Below are positions 1 through 12,700 of a DNA stretch of 64,000 bases, one piece after another. The translations under genes were made by a program, and so were the position numbers. Source of the stretch: Lyophyllum atratum (Eukaryota; Basidiomycota; Agaricomycetes; Agaricales; Lyophyllaceae); NCBI GenBank assembly GCA_014905825.1, contig JACGCN010000039.1, positions 310,001-374,000 of the forward strand, in the 5' to 3' direction. The notes beneath the pieces were generated by a model. It saw only the letters and a list, made by a program, of their open reading frames with translations. It did no database searches and had not been told where the DNA came from. Every line of letters begins with the position of its first letter. Position 1 is the first letter of the stretch.

Positions 1-328
1 TCACGCCCGGCGCCACATTCGATTTCATGACCTTCTCCGTCTTGGCCTTCCTCTTCCTCTTGGCCGAGTCCGTCTTGCAATTATCCGTGTCATGCTTCAC
101 GCGCAGCTCGACCGTCGGAATCCCGAGCCCATCGCGCTCGACGTCGTCGTCCTGCTCTGTCGCGAACATCTGGATGCCGCGCTCTTTGAAGTGCTTGAAG
201 GCGATGATGGTGACGCCTGGTGGGGCCTGTGGGAACGGGGGGAAGGTCAGGCGGTCATCGAGAGGGGCGGCAGCGGGGATAGCGGGCGCTGGGGTTGCAT
301 TGGCTGTCTCTGGGGGAGGATTGGACAT
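1..328 (-). CDS. hypothetical protein, 3' part cut by the window edge
   Basis: The reading frame is open on the minus strand from an ATG at 328-326 to the window edge, about 109 codons, so only the N-terminal part is present. The start is Ala/Pro-rich and low in complexity. It is followed by a compact stretch (FPPFPQAPPGVTIIAFKHF, then an acidic DDDVERDG segment) and a Lys/Arg-rich segment with a KRKRKAK motif that could be a nuclear localisation signal. I do not recognise the family. It is divergent from the gene starting at 698, with a 369-bp shared promoter region between them. The open frame with a good ATG and no stop makes it likely to be real. Confidence 0.6.
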   Translation of the reverse strand, partial: MSNPPPETANATPAPAIPAAAPLDDRLTFPPFPQAPPGVTIIAFKHFKERGIQMFATEQDDDVERDGLGIPTVELRVKHDTDNCKTDSAKRKRKAKTEKVMKSNVAPGV

Positions 329-697
329 GGGCGGAATTCGAAGAAGACATCTTTTTTGAATGGGTGGTTTGGTTTATATGTAAAAGGAAAAGCGCGTCTT
401 TTGATCGGTTATACCCGTTCCTGATTGAGGAACGGCGTCTTTATGTGACCCTTCTCTGTATATCAGTCGTCGCGCTACATTATCTCAATCAAGTCCGTTG
501 CGTGTTTCTCTCCATTTGTCTGTAGATCCAGAGAACTCGTAAGCTCTGAACGGGATCTTCAACGAGGACGACGAGTTGATTGCATGCTGCGATCCACGTG
601 ACAGGCGCGTGTAAAGGGCGTGGGAGACTAAGAAATAACGAGGCAGCTCTGCTCCTGCACCGCTCTCCACTATCCCTCCCCCTCCTTCTTCGTCGAT
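329..697. promoter_or_regulatory. shared divergent promoter region
   Basis: This is 369 bp between two divergently transcribed genes. It has no ORF I would accept and must hold both 5' UTRs and promoters. No convincing TATA box or named factor site was found. Confidence 0.4.
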
Positions 698-2061
698 ATG
701 GTCTTCGGTCTCTTCTCTCGCAAGCGAGAGCCCACAGCGCCGCAACCCAACGACGAAGCAGCCGCATCCCAGCTCAGAACCCCTTCGCCCTCAGTCGATT
801 CATCCTCGATCGACAAACAGAACTCCCCATCTCGAGAGCCCCCCGCACCCCATCACCTCCACCAGAAACACCCAAACCAAACCGATCTCCACGCCCTCAT
901 CCAGTCCATCCCCGCCCAAACACTTCACGCTTACACACTCGCCCACTTACATCCCTCCAACGCCATCCTCCCCGACACCCTGTCCCACATCTCCGCGTTC
1001 TTCGCGGAACTCGCGCCGCCCCCAAGAATCCATTGCATGCGCTGCCACAAGTCGTACTTTGACATCGAGAACACCGACCGGAGCTGTTTTGTGCCCCATG
1101 ACGATGAAAGCGCCGAGGTGGAGCGGGTGTCGTCGAAAGCCAAAGGGAAGGGGACGCTGTACGAGACCCTCTGGGGCTGCTGCGGGCGTACGGTCGAAGG
1201 CGACGGGGATATGGGCCCGCCCGATGGATGGTGCTACGAGGGCAAACACACCGTTCGTCGTTTCCCTACCCTTCCTTTTCTTTTCCCTTATCTAATCTCC
1301 CTCTCCCTCTCCCACAGACCGATACCAAGCGCGCCCGGTTCCGCGCAGACTCAAGTCTACAAGACGATAAACTGACTTCATGCGAGCGATTGCGATGCCA
1401 TGAGCCTCCGCGTTCGACACGGCAGACGCGTAAACGTGCCCGGGCAGTCGCCGACAATGGCGACGAAGACGACGAGGGCGAACAATCCTCCACCTCCTCT
1501 TCAATTCCCTCCACTACCGCCTCACCCCGCTCCTCCAACGCTGCCAAGCGCCGGCGGACGACCAAACATCCCCGCCCCGGACCCGAACCCGAATCCAGCG
1601 CCCCAGACCCCGACCAGATGGACATCGACGCCCCTCCCCCTCCCGCCTCCCCGAAACCAAAGCCCAAGTCCCGTGCACGACCCAACCCCCCCGCTCCCAC
1701 CACCGCCAAATCCCTAACGACACCAAAGACAAGCAGCCCGCTCGTCCTCTCCCCGCCCTTCGTCTCCCACTCTGTCTCCGGATCCCCCGAGCCTCCGTCC
1801 AAAGCCCGCGTCGTGGGTAACATGAAGCCCAAGCCCTCGGCCTCGGTAAAGCCGAAATCGAGCGCAGCCGCGCTTAGGCCGAAGGCGAGCACGGCGTCGT
1901 TGAAGCCCAAATCGAGCACGGCGTCGTTGAAGCCCCAGTCTAGCGCCGCGTCGCTTAGGTCCAAGGCGCGCGCGTCGTCTCCGGTGAAATCGCCGGGGAG
2001 AACGGGGAAGACGAAGGGGCTTGGGGAGGTTGTGGATTCTAGCATTGACGCGGAACGGTGA
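698..2061 (+). CDS. hypothetical Cys/His-rich protein with basic repeat tail
   Basis: Two exons, 698-1252 and 1318-2061, with a pyrimidine-rich 65-bp phase-0 intron ending CCCACAG, give 432 aa. The N-terminus is basic and Pro/Ser-rich. Residues about 105-190 hold a possible zinc-binding arrangement: C-x2-C in CMRCHKSYF, then C-x3-H in SCFVPHDD, then CC in WGCCGRT and a C-x4-H in WCYEGKH. The second half is low in complexity, Ser/Pro/Lys-rich with DEDDE patches. It ends in imperfect ten-residue repeats of the type KPKSSTASL. I know no named family. The spacing of the Cys/His residues is unlikely by chance, so a small zinc-binding domain tethered to a disordered, probably nuclear tail is a reasonable inference. 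Confidence 0.75.
1805..1985 (+). repeat. in-gene 30-bp repeats encoding KPKSS-type decapeptides
   Basis: About five degenerate 30-bp units lie in frame in the 3' part of the gene 698-2061. They encode variants of KPKSSTASL(K/R). The two central units are nearly identical at DNA level, which suggests recent replication slippage. Confidence 0.7.
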
Positions 2062-2612
2062 TCTATCCTTTTCATGGTTTCTTCTTTTCGTTTCTTGCGA
2101 TATATCTATTCTATTCTACTTCTTTGTTGGTTCTCCTACTGCCTTTGCCTTTTGACTTTAGGGGTACCATCTTATCTATGCAGTTCCCGGCTGGTCCGAT
2201 GACGCTTACCCATCTAGTTAAATTTATCTTGATCCTCATACGTATATAACCCTCACTCTCCCTCGCTCGCTTCATTTTGAATTCCCTGTTTGGACTATCT
2301 TGCATACCTCCGAAACATACCTTGCCACACTCCTTGACATATCTTCAAGTTGAACTCGTTACGATACATACACACTCCTTATACTTTTCTCTCTGCATAC
2401 AAACGATTGTACGATACATTTTGGGTAGCCCATGCGGCGCATGCATTTCTGTGGTCTGTGTAGGGAGGGATCCTTCGTGAGGGCACCCGAACGTCGATCA
2501 AGACTATTAGAAGCTGTGCCGGCTATTTGTCTACACCCCCCCCCCAAACAAATGCCCGCATAATCCCAAGGTGGCGCAACTTCACCTCAACCCAACCGCG
2601 ACAAGCTTAATC
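2062..2612. other. intergenic, no gene seen
   Basis: This is AT- and pyrimidine-rich sequence between two plus-strand genes: the 3' UTR of the first and the promoter of the GST gene. A C-run lies at about 2535-2544. No coding or RNA gene was recognised. Confidence 0.6.
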
Positions 2613-3849
2613 ATGGCAGACTCAGGCAAACCCTACCGCAACGAATGTACCGGCCCCGCACTCGAGACCGTCCGGCGCCACCAGCACCCCGAAGACATCA
2701 CGCTGTTCGGGAGCTGTTTCTGCCCGTTCGTACAGCGTGTGTGGGTGGGGTTTGAGTATCTTGGGATACCCTATAAAGTGCGTTTTTCCAAACCCATCCC
2801 CTGCTGACTGGTTTTTGAATGGTCGGTGTGTCTGGGAACGGGTGCAGTATTGTAAGTGAGGTCTACATTATGACGCGGGGAGGGACCAGGGTTAACTTAC
2901 CCTACCCGGGCAGACGAAGTGGACCCGTACAAGAAACCGAAGGAGCTGTTGGAGGTGTCGCCGAAGGGCTTGGTGCCGGGGCTGAAGCTGGATAATTATA
3001 ACCCGCCGAGAGCGCTTAATGAGAGCACGGTTATACTCGAGTACCTCGAAGAGTGCGTTTGTCCACACATCTCCCACCTTCCGCTGTGATTCTCATACCA
3101 TCGTGGTTCATGGATCAGTTCAGCAGCTTTTAGTACTAAACGCAGTCTTCTCCCATCCAAAGCCGACCCATGTTCGTCCCGCCCCGATTCCCACTCCTAA
3201 GCCCTAACATGACATATAACACATTCCCAGACGCCCGCGCCCTCGCCCGCCTCCAATCCGACCACGTCAACCGCCACCTCGTCCCCTCCTTCTACCGCTA
3301 CCTCCAGTCCCAAGACCTCCCCGCCCAAATCGCCGCCGGGGACGAGTTCCACGCCGCCATCGAAGGGCTCGTAACCCTCTTCGAGCGCGCCGAGCGCGAG
3401 ATCCTGGGCGGGCCCGGGGGCGGGGCGGTTGGGGAGGGAGAGAAAAGGGCGAAGGCGTTGGGGCTGGGGCTGTGGGTTGAGGGCGGGAGTTTTGGGTGGG
3501 TGGATGCGATGGCGGGGCCGTGTGAGTTCTTGCCCTCCTACATATGCCAAGGTGTGACTGAGATGGGGGTGTAGGGATGTACAGAGCGAGTGTTGTGTTG
3601 AAGCATTATAGGGGGTTTGAGCTTCCCAGGGGAGCGAAGTTCGACGCGTGGATTCGGAGGCTGTTTGAGCATCCGGCGTTCAAGGCGACATGTAGCACTG
3701 AGGACTTGTATCTTGATAGTTATGAGCGGTGAGTGCTCCCATCGTGAACATTGGGAATCTCGACTATATCCTTTCACAGGTACGCGTTCAATCGGCCGGA
3801 CACGAGCCAAGTCGCGAATGCCATCAACTCTGGTCGTGGCCTCCCTTAA
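2613..3849 (+). CDS. omega-class-like glutathione S-transferase
   Basis: Seven exons: 2613-2777, 2848-2851, 2914-3052, 3146-3171, 3231-3521, 3575-3728 and 3780-3849, giving 282 aa. The N-terminal thioredoxin-fold domain carries the omega-class active site CPFVQR, with cysteine as the predicted glutathione-contacting residue. The family segments GLVPGL and ESTVILEYLE for the glutathione site follow. The C-terminal helical domain has LLPSKADPYARALARLQSDH and later WMYRASVVLKHYRGFE. Two exons are tiny (4 nt and 26 nt) and are forced by frame and homology. Skipping the 4-nt exon destroys the frame in the most conserved region. The role is likely cytosolic thiol-transferase or dehydroascorbate-reductase-like detoxification. 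It ends 113 bp from the convergent amidase gene. The family is sure, the substrate unknown. Confidence 0.93.
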
Positions 3850-3962
3850 ACGAAGGAGACATACGCCCAAATGAACTTGAACTGTATCAATGTGTAGTAC
3901 TCTGTACCCACAAATGTATCTAAAAACCCAAAAGCAATTGTATTCCCTCCTCCAATCATCCC

Positions 3963-6005
3963 TCAAAACGCCTCCCTCCCAACCTTCACACCCTCCACCA
4001 CCCTCTTCCCCGCCAACTTCCCCACCAACTCAAAAAGCATCCCCTCACACCCCACATGCGCCACAAGCTGCACCGCCACCGGCACCACCTCCCACCCCCT
4101 GCTCACCTCGCTCCAATACCCCACCTGCCCCAGCGGCACCGTCACCTCCGGCAGCCCCGCCATCGACGCCACGTACGTGAAATAGTCCTGGGCCCTCGCG
4201 GGCGCACCCTCGACGGGTGAAGTGAGGAGGGCGGGGGTGGAGCCGGGGAGGGAGTTGAAGTCCTCGATGCGGTAGGAGGGGTGCCCGCCGGTGCCGGCGT
4301 CGTACATGAGGAGGGAGTCGGAGCATGACTTGAGGTCGGGCTTGATGAGCTCTGCGTTGATGGAGTCGCGGAACGCGCGGCGCACGCGTACGGCGGCCTC
4401 GAATTCCGATTCGGTGAGGGTCTGCGCTTGTGCGAACATCTGCCTGGGGCGCGGGTCGAACGACGGTGTGGTACCGTTGAACAAAGCCTGGTGCGCCTTG
4501 ATGAGGGGCTGCCCCACCGACACCCAGGACCGGTATTCGGCGAGGGTGTTGGAAGAGCGTTGGAATGCTGCAAAGTCGCCGTTGGGGAGGTGCGGGAGGA
4601 GGGCGTGGGTGAAGTTGAGCGGGACTTTGGTTATTCTGAGGTGCGTCTTGAGGGACGCGGCGAAGGCGTCGTAGAGGGCTTGGGCGGCGGGGTTCTTGAC
4701 GGGGAAGTGGTCGGTTGGGTAGAGGAGCTTGGTGGGGAAGCGGATGGTCGGTCGTTTGATCCTGACGGGGGAGTCTTCGTACCTGTATACTTACTTGTCA
4801 ACCAAGTCCTACTTAGAACCAGCTGGGAAGCGAGGGGCTCACCAGTGACGACCGATTTCAGCGAATAATCGTGGATCCCGGGCAAAGAACCCAGCCGTGT
4901 CCATCTCCTCCGAGAGCGGGACAACACCCGCCAAGTCCAAGCTCCCATGACTCGGCCTAACGCCATACGCCCCCACGAAAGCCGCAGGCTTCCTCACACT
5001 CCCCCTCGTATCGCTCCCCACCGTAAACTCCAACCACTCATACCCCGCAATCGCACACGCACTCCCCGAGCTCGACGCCGACGCAGTAAGGTACCCATCC
5101 GCGCGCGGGTTCCACGAGTACGGGATGTCGTGGAACTCCCACGGAGATGCGCCGTGTGCGAACTGGGAGGTACGGGTCTTGCCGACCATCGTGGCGCCGA
5201 GGTCGAGGAGCCGCTGGATGGAAGGCGCGGTTTCGTCTGCAGATGGGTGAAGGCGGGCGTAGGCGAGGGAGCCGGCGCCTGTGGGGAGGCCTTTGGCGTC
5301 GAATATATCTTTCAGGGCGAAACGGGTGCCGGAGAGGGGGAGGGAGCGGGTCATGAGCGCGATACGCGAGGGGACGGGGATGTATTGGGCGTCCGAGGAG
5401 TCGAGGGTGATGTTGGTGGGGATCCAACCCCCGCCGGCGGTGGGGAGCACGCCGAAGAGGAAGCTGTCGTATTCGTCCTTGTGCAGGCGGTATACGTGGT
5501 GGATGTCTAGACCGGCTGATACGGACGACGGAAAGGTGAAGTATGGACCTGCTGGAGGTCCGGTAGCTACCTGGGAGATGCGAGGGGTCTTGAGGACGGG
5601 GACGCGGATGTTGTCGGAGATATAGAGGTGGGAAAGGTTGATGGACTCGAGCCAACTCTCGGCAGCTTCGTCGAAGAACCCGGTTGTCTGTCCGTCGTAC
5701 GAGACGAACAGAGACTCCATGAAGGTGTCTGTCCAGACATCGTCAACGTTCCGGTACAGAGTGATCTGGGCTTCGAGGAAGGCTTTGGTGATTGGAGAGT
5801 ACTGGGCGCGTATACTGGTGACTGGAGCGAAGCCTGCGATTATACCAGAATGCTTGGAAGGGTGCACAGTCAACAGTGGGGAGACGGGAGCATAGTAAGG
5901 CAGCCCGTTCAGTTGGAGAATCGTTCCTGAGGTGTCTATTCCGACGACATCGACCCTCGCAGCGACCAGGACACAGACGAGCGAAACAACTAGAATAGCT
6001 CGCAT
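3963..6005 (-). CDS. secreted amidase-signature (GatA-like) hydrolase
   Basis: Two exons on the minus strand, 6005-4843 and 4782-3963, give 660 aa. The chosen ATG at 6005 begins with a hydrophobic segment, RAILVVSLVCVLVA, that looks like a secretion signal. An in-frame ATG 33 bp upstream would place 11 polar residues before it. The amidase-signature Ser-cisSer-Lys triad is visible: Lys in RFALKDIFD, cis-Ser in SASSSGSACA, and the nucleophile Ser in GSDTRGSVRKPAAFVG. The C-terminal part is typical of fungal GatA-like amidases. An N-terminal region of about 220 residues precedes the catalytic core, as in other large fungal extracellular amidases. It probably hydrolyses an amide outside the cell or in the secretory path. 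A true GatA role in Asn/Gln-tRNA formation is unlikely because of the signal and the extra domain. Confidence 0.92.
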
Positions 6006-6402
6006 AACAACTAATCGCCGTTCAATATTTGCTTCCACATGTGAGGTATAACGTACCTAGGGGTCTCCTGGTGGCCAAAGAACTGGTATTGCGAATGGAC
6101 TGAAGGTAGTGTGCGCCATTTCTAGAGATATGATTTGAAATAGAGTCGTGGTGGAGTGGAAGCAAGGAGATTGTGGCGTGAGTCCAATAAAAGGTCAGTT
6201 GTTGGTCACCTCCTATCAATATTAGTCCCGTGGCCCTGCATACCACATGGCTCTCCCCATATCACGCCGTAACCCTCGCCCCGCTTTCCGAATTTCAGTA
6301 CCGTGATAGGACCATGCATACCGTCTTCCGAAGATGCTCAAATAGATAGGCTTCCAACGGATCCCCTCGTGCGACTTGGCAGAACTTTGTGTGTAGGCCA
6401 AG
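6006..6402. promoter_or_regulatory. shared divergent promoter region
   Basis: This is 397 bp between the divergent amidase and ATG22-like genes. No ORF was accepted and no specific site recognised. Confidence 0.4.
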
Positions 6403-8794
6403 ATGTCGCGTACACTGCCTCCAGAGATTCCCCCCGCTGAGCTGGTTCATGTTCCGGAGAAGGACAGTGACTCAGGAGGAAGCATCGACGGCTCACCCAA
6501 GGCCGAAACCTCGTCTCCCGTGTTTATTTCCTCAATCAACAAGCACGAGCCCGTCGTGACTAGGCGCGAGTTGTGGAGCTACTATCGTGAGTGTTCAGCA
6601 TTCTACCCTCCCTTTCTCACCCCATGACGCTCGCAACAAGTATACTACAATGGTGACAACGTATGTTGAACACGTCGAGTCGAATCTTATCCGCGACGTT
6701 GACTGGTTTCTGCTCAGGGTGTTGGCCCGTTGGGATTCTCGATGACCCTCTTCCAATCTCTGGTCTTCGCCGCTGGTTTCGACCCCGTCAAGGGACCCGG
6801 CTCGTCGTGCAGCGCGGAAGACGCCTCAGGCCAATGTGTCGTTCCTTGGGCCGGAGGCACCAAAGCCGTCTCAAGCGTCGTTCTAATCGCCAATGGAGTC
6901 AGCTTCGCGGTAGGTGTCCATCCCTCTCCTCGTTCATCGTCCCCTGGCTGATTGGCATGGCAGGTAATGACCATGATCTTCACGACTATCGGTTCAGCGG
7001 CCGATTATGGTACCTTTGGTCGCTGGCTGCTCTTCGTCGTCACTTGCATCTGCTGGGGAGCGCAGTTCGCTAGCATGAGCCTTACTGGTACGTGTGTCCT
7101 TCGCCGCGCGAGATTATCTATGTCCGCTGTACGCTGATCTTGCCCTCAGTTCCTTCACGGTGGCCCGTCGGCATGGCTCTGTACATGATTGGCTTCATCA
7201 GCTACGGCGCTACCCTCGTATTCTACGCCGCCGTCTTCCCGCGTCTAGCCCGCAACACCCCTCACGCTCGCGCTATTCGGGAGAAATACGAAGCTGGCGA
7301 GACGACGAGGGAGGAGTTCGAGCTGGAAGAGAGCATGGAGAAGAACCGCATCAGTAATATCAGCACGGTAATTCTCCATACTCCCCCATCTCGTGCTCTC
7401 TAGGATCTGATCCGGGCGAACAGACTCACAGCAATATTGGTTACATCGTGACGCTGTGCCTCAATCTGTCCGTCCTCCTTCCGTTGGCGAACAATCCCAA
7501 AGTCAACAATTACACGCTTGTATTGTATGTGTCCAATATTTCCGAGATCATATATAACTCACCCTCGTGCAGAACCAACTCCTATTGGATCGTCGTCGGC
7601 ATCTGGTGGTGTGCGTAACCTGCATTCCTCTCTTCTCTATCGATCTGACCCTTGCCTCACCCAGTCATCTTCCAACAACCCCGCCCCGGTCCTCCCGTTC
7701 CCAAAGGCGAGAACTACATCACCATCGGCTGGAAACAGGTCAGCCCACACGTCTCATAATCCTACCCACCAAAAATAAACCGCGTCTCAGATTTGGAAAG
7801 CCGGCCAGCAGTACAAAAAGCTGCCCTACACCTTCATCTACCTCTTTGCGTTCTTCCTCCTCGCTGACGTACGACCCTTGTCCTTCCCCCGCATTCGTAC
7901 TGACGTTGGTCTTGTGCAGGGCCTGAACACAACCGGCACGCTGGTCGCGATATGCCAGAACGATAAGTTCGCGTTCAGTTTCCTTCAGAACACATACCTC
8001 GGTCTCGCGCAGGCTATCACGTCCACGATGGCTACGCTGGGGTTCTGGTACATCCAGAAGTATTATAAGATTAGCACGAAGAAGATGGTCGGTGTCCTGG
8101 CTATTGCATACCCTATTCACACTTACACGGTGGACGTTGCAGTTCATCGTAACGAATGTAGTGACGATGATGATACCTCTTTGGGGGATGATAGGGATCT
8201 GGACGACTAAGTTCGGGTGCGTTCCCTTCGCCTTGAATGTTCTCTCTGTTCGTACACCACTGACTATACACTCCCTGCCAGATTCCACAATGTCTGGGAA
8301 TTCTGGTACCTACAGTCCAACTATTTTATTCCTCCGTAACTGACACAACCGCCACCTCAGGGCATACAACGTCGTCTTCGGCCTCTTCCAAGCGCCCTAC
8401 TACGCTTTCTCCCAAACGATGATGGCCGAGCTCACCCCTCCCGGCTTCGACAACATGGTAAGCCCCCTCCTCCTCCCCTCCCCAACCCTGATGCCCACCC
8501 CCCAACTCCCCACAGTTCTTCGGCCTCTTCGGCCTGTCCAACCGCGCCTCCTCTATGATCGGCCCGAACGTCATCCAAGCCATCATCGACAGATCGGGCA
8601 ACAACTGGATGGGCTTCCCCTTCCTGTTTGCGTTGTGCGTGTGCGCGTCGTTGGTGATTTGGTTTGGGGTGGATGTGACGAAGGGGAGGAGGGATGCGGT
8701 GGCGTGGGCGGATGGGATTAGGAGAGAGGCGGAGAGGGGGGGAGGGGGGGATTGGGCGGAGGAGGGGGTGGGGAAGTTGGGGAAGGAGGCGTAG
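6403..8794 (+). CDS. ATG22: Atg22-like vacuolar amino-acid effluxer (UMF1/MFS)
   Basis: Fourteen exons: 6403-6586, 6641-6660, 6718-6909, 6964-7087, 7150-7367, 7424-7524, 7573-7610, 7665-7738, 7791-7868, 7920-8087, 8143-8216, 8282-8305, 8361-8457 and 8516-8794, giving 556 aa. Family landmarks: TRRELWSYYLYYNGDNGVGP near the N-terminus, about ten hydrophobic segments, a charged cytosolic loop (EKYEAGETTREEFE), then WGMIGIWTTKFGFHNVWEFW and MMAELTPPGFDNMFFGLFGL, and a hydrophilic tail. Atg22 proteins sit in the vacuolar membrane and release amino acids after autophagic breakdown. The locus is unusually intron-dense, with exons of 20 and 24 nt. Family membership is clear. One-to-one orthology to yeast ATG22 is not proven, because basidiomycetes carry several paralogues. 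Confidence 0.88.
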
Positions 8795-9739
8795 GGGTTT
8801 GCAATTCTCTTTTGAGTTGTTCGTTGTGAGTTTCTTTTTTGTTTTTTTTAGGTGCTGCGCACAGGTGGTATCCACCACCGCCAGAAAATACATCTTGCAC
8901 GCACTTTAGCATCTCGTTCCAAAATTACTGATGTCATGGGTTGGTTGCCTCGACATCAGGTGTTAGGATCGGAATAATCTGGTATTCTCCAACACTCTAG
9001 CTCATTTCATGTGTACAGTGTCACGACACTGAATGTAACGCGGTATCATGCCAAGCACTGAGTCGACGCGCACCGCTGCAACTTCAAGGCTCTCAAGCCA
9101 GCCCCCCGTGTTTGTCGGTGGCAACTAAGTCAAATCCAAAATATGTATCCTCCCTGAGAAGTTAGTGACCAAACCCGGCTTTGTCAGCGACAGACGTAGC
9201 CCAGATTTTGAACTGCTGAGCAAGGCTCATTTAACACAAATCAGAGTACCTGGCAAACCTTCAATCAACTACTGAGATAACTTGATGTATGTTCAATCAT
9301 AGCCTATGCTGAACTATGCACGACACACCTGTAATTGAGGTCTGAGGAAGCTCTCGTTTCCAAAGGTGGGTTTCTACTTTCCAACGTTGTATCTGGTGAT
9401 CATTGTACTCTCATCCGGCATTGGGAAGCCCTTTACTGAGCCCTGAATTATTGCTAACCAGGCATCCAATCAACACCTATTGTAGCCGCCTTTTTAAACT
9501 ACTAATCCAGCCCCCCTATATAGGTGTCTGAACAACGTATCAAGCCTCAATTTTTTCTGCGTGCCGAGGCACCAATCCCACCTTCTTATTATCACAGTTT
9601 CAACTACCTATCAAGCCCCTCTTGTTCCGATGTAAGTGCAGATCTAACCCGATTTTACCAACAGCCCACACAATGGCCTAGGTTGGCACCATTGGAAAAG
9701 ACGTACTTCTATGACTAGTTGTAGCTCTTATTTCAATGC
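8795..9739. other. intergenic, left flank of the transposon island
   Basis: This is 945 bp with no acceptable ORF. It holds the 3' end of the ATG22-like transcript and probably the left terminus of the outer transposon. I searched by eye for a terminal inverted repeat matching the right flank (22.26-22.45 kb) and found none. Confidence 0.5.
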
Positions 9740-12700
9740 CTATTGCTTATTTACTTGTAGTCGAGAGCTTCGTCGAGGTTGAGGTTCGGTGGGAGGACTG
9801 GAAGGAGGGCTAGACAATGGGGAACCCAATGAAAGCTGACAATAACATGCCCAGTTAGCAAAGCACGACGCGTCATTCATTTCAGCACTCACTTCTGACG
9901 TGGTTTTACTCTCCCTCAACTCTGGCTCATAAGTGTCTTCAATCTCTACACCGGTGACCGTAACCTCTGCATTGAGGTGATCAACCTCTGCTGCGGCATC
10001 ATACTGAGCCTTCCCATCAGTGTTCACGTTAACCTGTGCGCTGACTTTAACATCTAAGTCATCTTTGACCTCCCCATCACCGTCCTTAACGCCCATATGC
10101 GAGTGTTTACCCTTTGGACTCTTTGGCTGAGCCTGTTTCCCAGCAACATGGTGGACGTGAGATCTTTAAATCAATCGTACACATTGTGCTTACCTCTGCA
10201 ATACCTTTCTCTGCTGAACGTCTTGCTTCACGCACCAGGTTTGTCAAGACAAATATCCTCATCCACGGACTTGCATCTGATGATGCTTGATGCCTCAGGG
10301 GTATAGCGTCCCAAGAAGCAAGTCTGGGGCGATTGGCAAGGTTGTGCATGAAAATCATCATAAAAATTCCGCAGTCGACATCATTTGTTTGAGTGGGTAT
10401 GGTGATCTGGTGAGCCAACGTTGAGTACATGATCATTCATTGCCCCAATAGAACAGCGACAAACCTTGCCCCAACCTGCAGGATACATCGTCCATTCCTT
10501 CCAATCAAAGGTGAGGCGTCGAGCACTACTTTCCTGATCCAACCATTTCTTCAATGACTATCGACAGTAAGAGTCAGCCTATTCTGCTCCCAGCATGTTA
10601 CAAATGGCGTCCACTGATACCTGTATGATTGATGCTCCTTTGGCTTCCATCCAAACCTTTACTTTTCTGTTGCTCTGGTGCGTGGGATACCAGCTATCGA
10701 AAATTTGGATTGTTAATTCCTCTTTGCTGATGCATGCCAGAAGCCAATGATGGTCTTCTCTATCGTGGATTGGCACGAGTATGGTTTCAATTTTGGCAAA
10801 GTCAATCTTAAAGGATTAGATAAGTTATCTCCTTATCATGCATTCCCGTAGAAGACACAACTCACGTCACGATGTGTTCGAAGGATATGCTTCCAACCTT
10901 GACTTTGTGTTTCTCCTGATTCAGACAGACACTGCGTTATCTGGACATAGAAAAAGGAGTGCGTGATAAGCACAGAGTCTCTGTACTTGCCCCCTCTTTT
11001 AAGCATAAAAACCCAGCAGTTCACCAATTCGTCGTTCGCCTCCTTACCTGGCCAGAGGCGAAGGAGATCTTTAGTTGGCAGTACGTAACAGGAGCTTGGA
11101 GTGTCGCCGATTTTCAGTGTTGCTGTCCCGGCGTCCTCCAGCGCTGATATATGTTCTCTATACTGTAACACATTCAAGTGAGAGCCTTGTCCAAAAATTA
11201 ATCAGAGAATAAAACATACCTTCTTTAATTCCATGGCAGCGCTGCGCCCCTGCGACTTAGCGTATTCACACCTTGACAGCTCACGTTCCGGTGGCAAGTT
11301 CTGCTCATCGTTATTTTTCTGGAGATTGGTAGGTGTGGGCTCTGTAGCTGCATTTGGGTGTTGCTGCACAGGTGGAGCGTAACGCTCTACCCAAGCAGGT
11401 CTTATTGCTGCCTAAGAATACATTCTGAAATCAGCTTCAGAGCCTCCGAACGACTTCAGACTTGATAATCAGGCTTCATATTACTCACACAGTTATTTTT
11501 GTGAATCGTTTCAGGTAATCCTGCCGAGAATCGCGCGAGGAAGCGCTGCAGTGGTATTACTCCCATACCATGCTCTTCGATACGCCATGAGGTCCACATT
11601 TCCTTCCAGTGTTCTTTGATGACTTCTATTCCTATTTCTTTGAGGGCGTTGATTAAACGAGAATCAATTGCTACGCCACAGACGACCAGCAAAGCAAACG
11701 TCAGGGCCCAGAAGCCACAGGATGACCCGTCTTTTTGCACATCTGTTCCTCGCACTTTGTAGCCTTTGAACGGCTGGTTTGCTGGCTAAATGATAACATG
11801 ACAATCAGTATGTGTCATAGCAGATAATCTCCTGACTTACGGCTTCGGTCTTGCGATGTGGTTCAAAGTAGGCGGTTAGCAATTTGAGATGCTGAATGTC
11901 AAAGCGCTGGCCATGTAATCGCATTGACTCGTAACAAACCACCTCGCCAGTCACATATGAGTGATGAAAAAGGAGCCAATGAGAGCGCTTTCCATCGTAA
12001 TGCATTACCAGGCTATCCTTCATCGATTTGTGCCGGCTGGCCAGCCATGCTTTAGCAAGGACACCATCCACAGTAAAGGCTGGCTGATCACCTCATCAGC
12101 ATACTCGGAAATCTTTCAAAATCATGTCATACCTGCCCAGAGGCATCTGTGGGTGGTCCATCGTGTGGTGCCCAGTCCAGAGTTCGTAGCTTCTCAGCTT
12201 CTGCTCTGTAGGCATCAGGAAACACGAGAGTGGCACCTCCGATAGTTGAATTGATGGCGTTCAGAAGGTCTACTAGCCCTACAACTTCATCCTGGCGCAT
12301 CAGATGATCTCTGTCCCACCGCTTGAGGTCAATGTCTAGCATTTCCAGCTCGTCAGAGTTGTATCCATCATCTGCAGCCAGTATCTGCGACCACGGAAAA
12401 GTCATAGTTTCAATATGTGTCCAAAGCCAACAAGTTTCACAACGACTTACCATCTGCTCCAAGGCAGGCAGTTTGGGAACGTCTTCCGCGAAGAGTGGCC
12501 CATGTTCAAGTTTTCGAGGGGAGAAGTTCACCGGGCGCTTAGCTTCAGATGCACTTGGGGTGGCATTTTTTGGCAACGCTGGTAACAGTGAATTGTGCGC
12601 CCTGCCTTTCGGCCCTGTCTTCTTCTTGAATAGCACCGGTTTTGAAGGACTTGGCTTTGAAGCATGGGACCGGCCGGGATGCAATGGTATGATAGCAGGT

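Noticed and set aside
1266..2075. Minus-strand 269-codon ORF opposite the gene 698-2061
   Set aside because: It mirrors the low-complexity basic tail; the plus-strand gene has an intron, ordered Cys/His residues and a good start.
3170..3574. Single-exon ORF reading over the GST middle exon
   Set aside because: It begins inside the 26-nt exon and runs through intron sequence; the spliced model recovers the GST family pattern.
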